The notes beneath the pieces were generated by a model that made no database searches, was not told the origin of the DNA, and saw nothing but the letters and a program-made list of their open reading frames with translations. DNA of 64,000 nucleotides, from the NCBI RefSeq assembly GCF_900312995.1, contig NZ_ONZI01000001.1, positions 186,001 through 250,000 on the forward strand, written 5' to 3'. A program made the translations under genes and the position numbers. This DNA is from Kushneria phyllosphaerae (lineage in GTDB: Bacteria > Pseudomonadota > Gammaproteobacteria > Pseudomonadales > Halomonadaceae). This document shows positions 53,536 to 63,469 of the stretch, one piece after another (within the stretch, counting starts at the first letter, position 1; every line of letters begins with the position of its first letter).

Positions 53536-54841
53536 ATGACAAGAGCAACATCCAACCGCCTTCGGGTGGGCATCGTTGGGGGCGGTATCGGCGGTGTCGC
53601 GCTGGCCATCGGCCTGTCGCGCCACCTGGATATCGACGTGACGCTGTTTGAGTCGGCCCAGGCCTTTTCAGAAATCGGCGCCGGCGTCTCGTTCGGGCCC
53701 AACGCGGTGCGTGCCATTGAGCAGCTTGAACTGGGCGAGGCGTACCGTCGGGTGGCAGATGGCTCGCCGGCCCCGTTTGAAGACGTCTGGTTCGAATGGC
53801 GCCACGGCGTCGATGACCGCTACATCACCGCCACGCTGGCGCCGGGCTGCGGCCAATCCTCGGTCCACCGTGCCGACTTCCTCGACAGTCTTGTGGCCTG
53901 CCTGCCGGAGGGCATCGCCCGGTTCGGCAAGCGCTGCTGCGAGGTGGCACAGCATGAGGCGGGGGTGAGCCTGTCGTTTACTGATGGCACGCACGTTGAA
54001 TGCGATGTGGCGATCGGCTGCGACGGCATCAAGTCCGTCCTGCGCGATCATGTCCTGCCTCCCGAGCAGCACCCTGATATCGGGCCGCGTTTCAGCGGCA
54101 CGTACGCCTATCGAGGGCTGGTGCCGCGCGCAACGCTTGAAGCCGAGCTCGAGCGTCGGCAGGCCGATGTGCGGTTGGCCAGAGTGCCCCAGATGCTGCT
54201 GGGCCAGGACCGTCACATTCTGACCTTTCCGGTCAAGGACGGTGAGGTGGTCAACGTGGTGGCGTTCGACACCGACAGCACCGGAATACGTCCCCGCGCT
54301 GCCGTGGCGGATGCCTGGGTCGAGAACGTTACACAGGCGGACATGCTGGCGGCATTTTCTGACTGGGGCGAGGGAACACAGGCCATTCTTGGCTGCATCA
54401 AGCAGCCCACGCGCTGGGCCCTGCACGACATCGCACCGCTTTCGAGCTATCACCGCGGGCGGGTGCTGCTGATCGGCGACGCCGCTCACGCCATGCTGCC
54501 CCATCAGGGCGCCGGTGCCGGTCAGGCGCTCGAAGACGCCTGGGTGCTGAGCTGCCTGCTGGGGAATCCCGCCTGTGATCGCGCCCGGGTCAACGCGGTA
54601 CTGGCCGAATTTGACCGCACGCGCCGACCGCATTCCAGCGAGGTACAGCGTACCTCGTTCGAGGCCGGCGAACTCTACGAGCGGCGCGGGCCCTGGCGTA
54701 CCTGCAGCGATACCGAGCTCGCCCGTGAGCTTGAAACCCGCTTTGACTGGCTGTGGTCCGCCGACCCGCAGCACACCATCAACGACATTCAGACCCTGCT
54801 GACCGCCGGCCACACCGGGTCTCACACGCTGGAGCACGACC

Positions 54842-54849
<8 letters not shown>
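53536..54849 (+). CDS. salA: FAD-dependent monooxygenase, probable salicylate 1-hydroxylase
   Basis: Group A flavoprotein hydroxylase of 437 residues, near the 434 of NahG. FAD motif GIVGGGIGGVALAIG (about 13-27), a DG-type motif in AIGCDGIKSVLRD (about 158) and the second flavin motif LIGDAAHAMLPHQGAGAGQALEDA (from about 311). It would turn salicylate into catechol, feeding catA in the nearby operon. It overlaps areB by 8 bases. 3-Hydroxybenzoate or 6-hydroxynicotinate hydroxylases share the fold, so substrate confidence is moderate. Confidence 0.82.
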
Positions 54850-56308
<1,459 letters not shown>

Positions 56309-56389
56309 CCGGCGGGTCCGGTTCATTTTCGGTACGCGTTCGGCGCGCGGCAGGGGCCGTGTGCCTCCGACATGACATCGAGGTGATGT

Positions 56390-57514
56390 ATGACAACTGG
56401 CAATTCCATGACCATCAGGGCCGCGGTAACGCGAGAAAAGGGCGGTGCGTTTCAGCTGGAGGATGTGACGCTCAGGGCGCCGCGCGAAGACGAGGTGCTG
56501 GTGCGGATCGTCGCGACCGGCATGTGCCACACCGATCTGATCGTGCGTGATCAGCTCTATCCGGTGCCGCTGCCGGCGGTGCTCGGTCATGAGGGCGCGG
56601 GCGTAATCGAGGCGGTAGGGCCTGCGGTGCACTCGCTCAAGGTGGGGGATCACGTGGTGTTGAGCTACGCCCACTGCGGGGACTGCACCCCCTGCGACGC
56701 CGGCCACGCCTCCTACTGCAACGAGTTCTTTGCCCGCAACTTCAGCGGCGCAGGCCCCGATGGCGAGCAGGCGATTCGAGACGACAATGACCAGCCGGTG
56801 CGCGATCATTTTTTCGGCCAGTCCTCCTTTGCCACCTACGCGTTGAGCCGTGAAAACAACGCCATACGCGTGAGCAAGGATGCCCCGCTCGAACGACTCG
56901 GTCCGCTTGGCTGCGGCATTCAGACCGGTGCCGGTGCCGTCATCAATACCCTTCGCGTCGCGCCTGGCAGTCGCTTTTGCGCCTTCGGGGCCGGCGCGGT
57001 CGGGCTGTCGGCCGTCATGGCCGCCCGAATTGCCGGGGCAACCACCATCATCGCGGTCGACATGATCGAGTCTCGCCTCGATCTGGCGCTGGAACTGGGG
57101 GCGACGCACGTGATCAACGCCGGCAAGGAATCGGTGGTCGAAAGGGTGCGTGAGATTGCCGGGGGCGGCGTGAACTTTGCGCTGGAATCGACCGGGCGGC
57201 CCGAGGTGCTGCGTCAGGGCATCGATGCCCTCGGCGGCCTTGGTGTGCTCGGTGTGGTGGGCGCGCCGGCGCTGGGCACCGAAGCGGCGTTTGACGTCAA
57301 TGACCTGCTGCTCGGCGGCAAGAGTATCCGCGGCATCGTCGAGGGCGATAGTGTCGCCCGACGTTTCATCCCACAGCTGGTCGAGCTGCACCTGCAGGGG
57401 CGCTTCCCGTTCGACAGATTGGTGAAATTCTACGACTTCGCCGACATCGAACAGGCCGCTCGGGATAGCGAAGCGGGCGTTACGCTCAAGCCGGTCCTGA
57501 GGCTGTCGAGTTAA
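56390..57514 (+). CDS. areA: Aryl-alcohol (benzyl-alcohol) dehydrogenase (AreA/XylB-like)
   Basis: Zinc-dependent medium-chain alcohol dehydrogenase of 374 residues. Catalytic zinc Cys in TGMCHTDL (about 46) and GHEGAGV with His (about 68). Structural zinc Cys cluster in CGDCTPCDAGHASYC (about 98-112) and GCGIQTGAGAV near 178; NAD fold at FGAGAVGLSAVMA (about 203). It oxidises benzyl-type alcohols to aldehydes. AGGTGA sits 7 bases before ATG 56390. It ends the sal/are block at a hairpin. Confidence 0.9.
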   Translation: MTTGNSMTIRAAVTREKGGAFQLEDVTLRAPREDEVLVRIVATGMCHTDLIVRDQLYPVPLPAVLGHEGAGVIEAVGPAVHSLKVGDHVVLSYAHCGDCTPCDAGHASYCNEFFARNFSGAGPDGEQAIRDDNDQPVRDHFFGQSSFATYALSRENNAIRVSKDAPLERLGPLGCGIQTGAGAVINTLRVAPGSRFCAFGAGAVGLSAVMAARIAGATTIIAVDMIESRLDLALELGATHVINAGKESVVERVREIAGGGVNFALESTGRPEVLRQGIDALGGLGVLGVVGAPALGTEAAFDVNDLLLGGKSIRGIVEGDSVARRFIPQLVELHLQGRFPFDRLVKFYDFADIEQAARDSEAGVTLKPVLRLSS

Positions 57515-57523
57515 ACCGAGAAC

Positions 57524-57548
57524 CGCCGTCGGTACTGTACCGACGGCG
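57524..57548 (+). terminator. Hairpin after areA
   Basis: CGCCGTCGGTAC-T-GTACCGACGGCG, a perfect 12-bp inverted repeat around one base, 9 bases past the areA stop. No T run, so it is a probable weak terminator or 3' stabiliser ahead of the tannase-family gene. Confidence 0.6.
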
Positions 57549-57581
57549 ATCGCCATCAGCGGCCGCCAGGAGAGAGACGTC

Positions 57582-59321
57582 GTGAATCACAACAATATTA
57601 TCCCGCGGGCAGGCACCCATCCAGGCAGACTATCGGTGATTTTCATCTCGATCAGCCTTGGCCTGCTGACAGGTTGTAGTCCCATGGGCCACACGCCGGC
57701 CTCACGCTCGGATTTGCCGAGTTCATCGACATTGCGCAAGGCCTGTCCAGCACTTGCGGGAACGCGGATCGATGCCAGTGAGATCGGCCTGCCCAGCGGT
57801 GCTGCCGCCATTACCGAGGCCACCCTGAGGTCGGCAACCGCCGGATCATCGGCACTGCCCGAATACTGTCAGGTGCTCGGGCGTATCGCGCCACGGGATC
57901 CGGCCGCGCCGCCGATCACCTTCCAGCTCAACCTGCCGCTTGAATGGAACGGCCGCACGCTCCAGTACGGCGGCGGCGGCTTCAATGGCAAACTCGAAAC
58001 CGCATTGGGGCCAGTGCGTAATGCCCCCCAGGACACACCGGTCCCTCTTGCCCGCGGCTACGTCACCCTGGGCACCGACTCGGGGCATCGCACCACAAGC
58101 GCCAGGGCCCCGACCGAGGTGGCCGAGTTCGCGCTCAATGATGAAGCGTTCGAGAACTTTGCCTATGGCGCGTATAAAAAGGTCGGCGACGTCGCCGGAG
58201 TATTGGTCAAACGCTTCTATCACCGTGCGCCCGACTACCGCTACTACTACGGCGGCTCCGAAGGCGGTCGAGAAGGGCTGACCATGGCCCAGCGCTTTCC
58301 GAACGACTACGACGGCATCGTCAGCGTGGTGCCGGTCATTGGCTGGACGGGGCTTTTTCACGGTTTTCAGCGCCACGCCGTCGCCCTGCGCCGCGGCGGT
58401 TGGATGAATGACGCCGAGGTCGAGACGCTGGGACAGGGCGTCATCGCGGCATGCGATTCGCTCGATGGACTCAGAGACGGCGTCGTCCGCAACTTCATGG
58501 CCTGTCAGGCCCGGTTCAAACCGAGTGATCTGCAGTGCAAGAGTAACAACGAGGCAACTCGGCGCGACGACTGCCTCTCGACAGCACAGGTCAATCTGGT
58601 GGAGACACTCGGTCAGCGCTATACCTTCGATTTTCCACTGGCCAACGGGCTTTCCAGCTACCCGGGCTGGCTTTACGGCGCGGAAGATGTGCCCGGTAGC
58701 TTCGGCCAGTGGGTCACCGGCCCCATGCCACCAACACATCCTGTCAGTGCTGACCCCGGCAACACCTCGCGCCAGTACCTTTATGGAGACAACTTCATTC
58801 GCTACGTCATCACCCGGGATCCGGCATTCGACCTGATGAACTATCGAGCTGATGACTACGCCGCACGCGTCCGTGAAGTTTCGCAACTGATGGATTCGAC
58901 CGACCCTGACCTGTCCCGGTTTTTTGCGCACGGTGGCAAGCTGATCATGCGAGAGGAGACCGGCGATTACGCGCAGAGTCCGATGGCAGGTATTCAATAC
59001 TTCCAGTCGGTAATGAAAGCGCTGGGAAGCAAGGTCGTGGACCACTCTGCCCGGCTCTATCTATCCACCGCCACGACGCATGATGGCAGCGGCCAGAGCA
59101 TGACCGATCGCCGTACGCTGCCGACCAGCCATGACATGCTGAGCACGCTGGATCACTGGGTTGCGGGCAATGAGACGCCTGCCGATGTGCTCACCCTGTC
59201 TTCAAAAGACAATCCGTACGGGCAGGGCACCCAGCTGATGTGCCGCTATCCAGACTACCCTCACTATGTGGGCGGTGACCGGCTCGTTGCCACAAGCTAC
59301 GAATGCCGAGCGTCAAGGTGA
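57582..59321 (+). CDS. Tannase/feruloyl-esterase family lipoprotein
   Basis: A 579-residue exported esterase. GTG start at 57582 after CAGGAG. Signal with lipobox LTGC (about 29-32), so it is probably anchored in the outer membrane. The nucleophile Ser226 is in YYYGGSEGGRE and the catalytic His500 in LSTATTHDGSG. In classical tannase-family enzymes Cys residues neighbour the Ser and the His (CS-D-HC motif); here Gly and Asp replace them. Other Cys pairs (for example LSTAQ region, CMC near the end) remain. It would free hydroxycinnamate, gallate or benzoate moieties from esters outside the cytoplasm. Substrate unknown. Confidence 0.85.
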   Translation: MNHNNIIPRAGTHPGRLSVIFISISLGLLTGCSPMGHTPASRSDLPSSSTLRKACPALAGTRIDASEIGLPSGAAAITEATLRSATAGSSALPEYCQVLGRIAPRDPAAPPITFQLNLPLEWNGRTLQYGGGGFNGKLETALGPVRNAPQDTPVPLARGYVTLGTDSGHRTTSARAPTEVAEFALNDEAFENFAYGAYKKVGDVAGVLVKRFYHRAPDYRYYYGGSEGGREGLTMAQRFPNDYDGIVSVVPVIGWTGLFHGFQRHAVALRRGGWMNDAEVETLGQGVIAACDSLDGLRDGVVRNFMACQARFKPSDLQCKSNNEATRRDDCLSTAQVNLVETLGQRYTFDFPLANGLSSYPGWLYGAEDVPGSFGQWVTGPMPPTHPVSADPGNTSRQYLYGDNFIRYVITRDPAFDLMNYRADDYAARVREVSQLMDSTDPDLSRFFAHGGKLIMREETGDYAQSPMAGIQYFQSVMKALGSKVVDHSARLYLSTATTHDGSGQSMTDRRTLPTSHDMLSTLDHWVAGNETPADVLTLSSKDNPYGQGTQLMCRYPDYPHYVGGDRLVATSYECRASR

Positions 59322-59638
59322 TGACATCGTTGTTGGCGAGCCTCTGAAGATATCTCGCCGGACAGCGTCCTGTATCGTGGAAGAATTGATGTACGTGTAA
59401 AAACCCCGGGCGTTGACGGTATTGCACACCGATGCTGCGTCCGGGGTGCGGCGCAGGAAGGTCTCATTGGCACCTGACAACAACAACGCGAGAATGGGTC
59501 TTCGCATACCGTCGATAACGGTTGACCCCGACCCCGAAGCACCTATGATCATGGCTCCCTGCAGGTCCGACAGGACCCGGTTCTCCGGCCGCTCTGACAC
59601 AGGGCTTTTGTCGATCATTTCTCCACCAGGACGCCTAC
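59322..59638. other. 317-base gap without a recognised gene
   Basis: Between the tannase-family gene and the AEC carrier gene. A 101-codon reading frame on the minus strand (59313-59618) has no credible ribosome site (GGAG only 2 bases from the ATG) and no family I recognise. The plus-strand frames are shorter. It probably holds the AEC gene promoter and may contain a decayed gene. No clear dyad was seen. Confidence 0.5.
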
Positions 59639-60571
59639 ATGAGCAGCATCGTTGATGCGCTGGCCCCGCTGTTTGCCCTGATCGCGCTGGGCGCGGTACT
59701 TGGCTGGGTCCGCTTTCCCGGTGGGGATTTCTGGCCGCGGCTTGAGCGCGTCATCTACTACCTGCTGTTCCCGGCGATGCTGGTGGCAACGCTTGCCTCG
59801 GCCGATGTCAGCCGGGTATCGGTGCTGCCGCTGGCCGCGATTCTGCTCGGCACCATGATCGCGCTGGGGGCTGCGCTGTGGCTGACGCGCAAGCGTCTTG
59901 CGCTGTCGCCGCCGGTGTTTACCTCGGCCTTTCAGGGCGTGGTGCGCTTTAACACCTATGTGGGCGTGGCCGGCGCCGGGGCGCTTTACGGCGAACCCGG
60001 GCTGACCGTCGCGGCGGTCGCGATCGCCCTGATGGTGCCCACGGCCAATATTTTATGCGTGCTGGCCTTTATCGTCTCCGGCACTATCTCTGACCATCAG
60101 GGGCCGGCCAGCGTGAGCAAAAGCGTGCTGGCGCTGGCGCGCAACCCATTGATTCTGGCCTGCCTGGTGGGCGTGGCGCTGAACTGGAGTGGTATCGGCC
60201 TGCCAGACCCCGGGGCATCGGCCATTGCTCTGCTGGGACAGGCGGCCCTGCCGCTGGGGCTGGTGGCCGTGGGTGTCGCCCTGCGCCCCAAGGCGCTATG
60301 GCGAAGCGGTCGAGCGTTCTGGCTCTCCAGCGCTCTGAAGCTGGTGATTACCCCAATACTGGTGCTGGCCCTGGCGTGGCTGGCCGGTCTAAACGGGGTG
60401 GACCGCAACGTGGCCCTGCTTTTTGCCGCACTGCCCACGGCAACCTCGGCCTATATTCTGGCCCGCCAGCTTGGTGGCGACGCCGAATTGATGGCGGCGA
60501 TCATTACCGGCCAGACACTGCTGGCGATGCTGACCATGCCCGTCATGCTTCAGCTGGCCGGCGTAGCCTGA
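59639..60571 (+). CDS. AEC-family (auxin efflux carrier type) transporter
   Basis: A 310-residue inner-membrane protein with about ten helices in two inverted halves. The family segments are FALIALGAVLGWVRFPGGDFWPRLERVIYYLLFPAML at the start (within residues 14-50), FNTYVGVAGAGALYGEPGL (about 102) and GQAALPLGLVAVGVALRP (about 200); LPTATSAYILARQLGGD is near 264. Bacterial members transport malate, malonate or similar acids; the substrate is not deducible. AGGA lies 8-10 bases before ATG 59639. Confidence 0.87.
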   Translation: MSSIVDALAPLFALIALGAVLGWVRFPGGDFWPRLERVIYYLLFPAMLVATLASADVSRVSVLPLAAILLGTMIALGAALWLTRKRLALSPPVFTSAFQGVVRFNTYVGVAGAGALYGEPGLTVAAVAIALMVPTANILCVLAFIVSGTISDHQGPASVSKSVLALARNPLILACLVGVALNWSGIGLPDPGASAIALLGQAALPLGLVAVGVALRPKALWRSGRAFWLSSALKLVITPILVLALAWLAGLNGVDRNVALLFAALPTATSAYILARQLGGDAELMAAIITGQTLLAMLTMPVMLQLAGVA

Positions 60572-60647
60572 CTGGCACTGATCCTGACCGCCAGGCGCGC
60601 TGATCCGCTATGCTGATGGGAACTCCATCTTCTCAAAGAGGCTCTAC

Positions 60648-61058
60648 ATGGCCGACCTGACGCTTTTCTATGACGGCAACTGCCCGCTATGCGTCAATGA
60701 AATCAATCATTTAAAACGACTTGATCAAAAGCAGCGCATTGCGTTTGAAGATATTCATGCCGAGAACTTCACAAGCCGCTATCCCGATATTGACCGGGAT
60801 GACGCCAGCGCCATTTTGATGGGTGACGTTCACGGTCAACGAATTCGCGGGCTGGATGTGACTCATCGCGCCTGGTCGCTGGTCGGCCGCGGCTGGATCA
60901 CCGCACCGCTGCGCTGGCCGCTGATTCGCCCGGTCGCTGATCGGGTCTATCTCTGGTTTGCCCCCAGGCGCTATCGCATTTCGGGCTGGCTGACCGGCCG
61001 ACAGCGCTGTCAGAGCTGCGAGGGCGGCCAGTGCGATCTCTCCGATAAAAAGCCCTGA
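60648..61058 (+). CDS. DCC-family (DUF393) thiol-disulfide oxidoreductase-like protein
   Basis: A 136-residue protein with the defining FYDGNCPLCVNEI motif at residues 7-19 (CxxC), then VTHRAWSLVGRGW near 73 and a C-terminal Cys cluster CQSCEGGQC (about 122-130). The fold is thioredoxin-like; function is not established. The extra C-terminal cysteines may bind a metal. It follows the AEC gene after 76 bases and ends before a terminator. Confidence 0.85.
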   Translation: MADLTLFYDGNCPLCVNEINHLKRLDQKQRIAFEDIHAENFTSRYPDIDRDDASAILMGDVHGQRIRGLDVTHRAWSLVGRGWITAPLRWPLIRPVADRVYLWFAPRRYRISGWLTGRQRCQSCEGGQCDLSDKKP

Positions 61059-61092
61059 TCCCGAGTCTGCTTATCCCCCCCTGTAGATACGG

Positions 61093-61128
61093 CAGCGCCC
61101 TGCGGTTTTTGCCGCAGGGCGCTGTTTT
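61093..61128. terminator. Bidirectional terminator between the DCC gene and galM
   Basis: A perfect 13-bp stem, CAGCGCCCTGCGG / CCGCAGGGCGCTG, with a TTTTTG loop and four T residues after it, between convergent genes. Confidence 0.9.
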
Positions 61129-61145
61129 ATGCCGTGACGCAGGGG

Positions 61146-62342
61146 TTAGTCTTCGGTCGAGAAACGATAGACCGTGTGGCTTTCAAGCGTCTCTCCGGGC
61201 TGGAGAATCGTTGACGGGAAGCCTGACTGGTTGGGGGAATCCGGGAAGTGCTGGGTTTCCAGCGCCAGCCCGGAGCGATGACCGTAGGCGTGCCCGCTCT
61301 TGCCGGTCACGCTGCCATCCAGAAAATTGCCCGAGTAGAACTGCAATCCCGGCTCGGTGGTCCAGACGTCCAGCACGCGGCCGCTTTGCGGTGAGGTCAC
61401 GCGCGCGGCGTGCTCGGGCGTCGGCCGGGGCTCGCGTGCGAGCACGAAATTGTGGTCATAACCCTTGCCCCGGGTGAGCTGCTCGTTGTCGGCCTCGATG
61501 CGCGCCCCGATCGGTGTGGGCTGGGTAAAATCAAACGGCGTACCGGCCACCGTTTCGATCTCGCCGGTCGGGATCAGCGTCTTGTTGACCGGCGTATAGC
61601 TGGCGGCATCAATGGTCATGACGTGATCAAGAATGCTGCCACTGCCCTCCCCGTTCAGGTTGAAATAGCTGTGCTGGGTCAGATTGACCGGCGTGGCCTT
61701 CGTGGTGCGAGCGCTGTAATCAATGGCCAGGGTGTCGTCGTGGGTCAGGGTGTATTTGACCTCGACCGACAGCTCGCCCGGATAGCCCTCTTCACCATCG
61801 GCACTGGTATAGCGCATCACCACACCGCTGCCTTCGCTGGAGGAAAACGGCGTGGCCTGCCATAGCTTCTGATTGAAGCCTTCATCGCCCCCGTGCAGAT
61901 GGTTGGGCCCGTCATTGGTGGCCAGCTGATACGTCTTTCCATCCAGCGTAAAGCGGCCATCCGCGATGCGATTGCCGTAGCGCCCGATCAGCGCACCGAA
62001 GTAGGGATTGAGCTTTTTGTAGGCCGGCGACAGATAGCCCTCCAGCGAGTTGAAGCCGAGCACGATATCGGCCTTCTCCCCGTGGCGGTCCGGCGCCTTG
62101 AGCGAGGTGATAATGCCGCCGTATTCAATCACCGACATATCAACGTGGCCACCGCTTGAAATGCGATAGCCGTGAACGGTACGTCCGTCGGGCAGGGTAC
62201 CAAAGACAAACTGCTCAACGCCGGGCGGCATGGCCGCTGACGAGGGCGTGGCAGGCGCAGAGGCCGCCATCGCCTGAGCGGCACCAAGGGATAAAAGACC
62301 GGCACTCAAAAAGACCAGAGACCGCAGGGAAGGTTGTTTCAT
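61146..62342 (-). CDS. galM: Aldose 1-epimerase, periplasmic
   Basis: Galactose mutarotase-fold enzyme of 398 residues interconverting alpha and beta anomers of aldoses. It has a signal peptide of about 27 residues (cleavage after AMA), so it works in the periplasm, unlike E. coli GalM. Catalytic His in GPNHLHGGDEGF (about 144) and LTQHSYFNLNGEG (about 222); the Glu base in LALETQHFPDSPNQ (about 366). It follows araH in the leftward sugar-uptake operon, which suggests it converts an incoming pentose or galactose to the anomer the transporter takes. Confidence 0.9.
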   Translation of the reverse strand: MKQPSLRSLVFLSAGLLSLGAAQAMAASAPATPSSAAMPPGVEQFVFGTLPDGRTVHGYRISSGGHVDMSVIEYGGIITSLKAPDRHGEKADIVLGFNSLEGYLSPAYKKLNPYFGALIGRYGNRIADGRFTLDGKTYQLATNDGPNHLHGGDEGFNQKLWQATPFSSSEGSGVVMRYTSADGEEGYPGELSVEVKYTLTHDDTLAIDYSARTTKATPVNLTQHSYFNLNGEGSGSILDHVMTIDAASYTPVNKTLIPTGEIETVAGTPFDFTQPTPIGARIEADNEQLTRGKGYDHNFVLAREPRPTPEHAARVTSPQSGRVLDVWTTEPGLQFYSGNFLDGSVTGKSGHAYGHRSGLALETQHFPDSPNQSGFPSTILQPGETLESHTVYRFSTED

Positions 62343-62400
62343 GGCATGCTCCAGACGCGTTGAAGGAAGTGCTCGCTCGTACGGATGTCATCAACTGGGC

Positions 62401-63423
62401 CTAGGCGCGCTGGCGCTTTTGCTGCTTCCAGCGGTCAAACAGCACGGCCAGCAGCAGGATGGCGCCGCGTACCAGGTACTGATAGAAGGTCGGCACGTTC
62501 AAAAGCCCCATGGCGTTTTGCACACAGCCCATGATCAGTACGCCGACCAGCACGCCGGTGATCGAAGCCACACCACCGGAAAGCGCGACGCCGCCGAGAA
62601 CACAGGCCGAAATGACCGCAAGCTCCAGCCCCATGGACGTATTCGGGTCACCCAGCCCCATGCGTGAGGTCAGAAGCACCCCGGCGATTCCGGCCACCAG
62701 CCCCTGCAGACCAAACACGATGATCTTGAGCCGGCGTACGTTGACCCCGGCCAGCGCCGCGGCCTCCGGATTGCCGCCCGTGGCCAGCACGTTGCGTCCA
62801 AAGGCGGTCAGGTTGAGCACGAAGCCGAAGATCACAAAGCAGATGATCATGGTCCAGACCGGCAGGGTCAGGCCCAGAAAGGAGGCGCTGCCCAGCTCGA
62901 AAAAGCCCGGCACCGTGATCATGACCGCATCGCCGCCGGAGGTGATGTAGGCCAACCCCCGCACGAACTCCATGGCGGCCAGCGTGGCAATCAGCGAATT
63001 GATACCGAAACGGGCCACCACGAACCCGTTGAACACCCCCACCAGCGCACCAGCGGCGACCCCACCCAGCGCACCGATCAATACGCTGCCTGAAGCGCTG
63101 GTAATCACCGCGGCACTGACGCCGGCAAAGGCGACGATCGAGGCCACCGACAGATCCACTTCACCAAGCGCCAGCACCATCATCATGGTGGTGGCGATGG
63201 TGCCGATGATGGTCACCGACAGCAGTAAACCGACCATGTTGCGACTGGTCAGAAAATCAGGAATCGCCACCGCCAGCGCTATAAAGAGCACAAAGAAAAT
63301 CGCGATCAGCCCGGAGGTGTCCAGCAGGGTGCGCAGCGGCTTGATCAGCCCCTGCTTGCCGGCCGGTCGCGCCGTCTCTGACGGGCCGCGCTCGGCGGCG
63401 TGAACACTCTTGTCGCTACTCAT
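62401..63423 (-). CDS. araH: L-arabinose ABC transporter permease
   Basis: A 340-residue inner-membrane permease with about ten helices. It carries the sugar-permease signature GEVDLSVASIVAFAGVSAAVI (from about 86), the VNGFVVARFGINSLIATLAAM-type stretch (about 130) and FGRNVLATGGNPEAAALAGV (about 213). It ends QYLVRGAILLLAVLFDRWKQQ, much like E. coli AraH. Ribose or galactose permeases (RbsC/MglC) are the alternative, but the central and end segments favour AraH. Confidence 0.87.
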   Translation of the reverse strand: MSSDKSVHAAERGPSETARPAGKQGLIKPLRTLLDTSGLIAIFFVLFIALAVAIPDFLTSRNMVGLLLSVTIIGTIATTMMMVLALGEVDLSVASIVAFAGVSAAVITSASGSVLIGALGGVAAGALVGVFNGFVVARFGINSLIATLAAMEFVRGLAYITSGGDAVMITVPGFFELGSASFLGLTLPVWTMIICFVIFGFVLNLTAFGRNVLATGGNPEAAALAGVNVRRLKIIVFGLQGLVAGIAGVLLTSRMGLGDPNTSMGLELAVISACVLGGVALSGGVASITGVLVGVLIMGCVQNAMGLLNVPTFYQYLVRGAILLLAVLFDRWKQQKRQRA

Positions 63424-63469
63424 AATCCGGTCTCTCCAGACATCATGTTGTTATTGGCGCCATTTGTAC

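Noticed and set aside
59313-59618. 101-codon minus-strand frame in the gap before the AEC gene
   Set aside because: No recognised family, the potential ribosome site is too close to the ATG, and composition is undistinguished; left as an unassigned gap.
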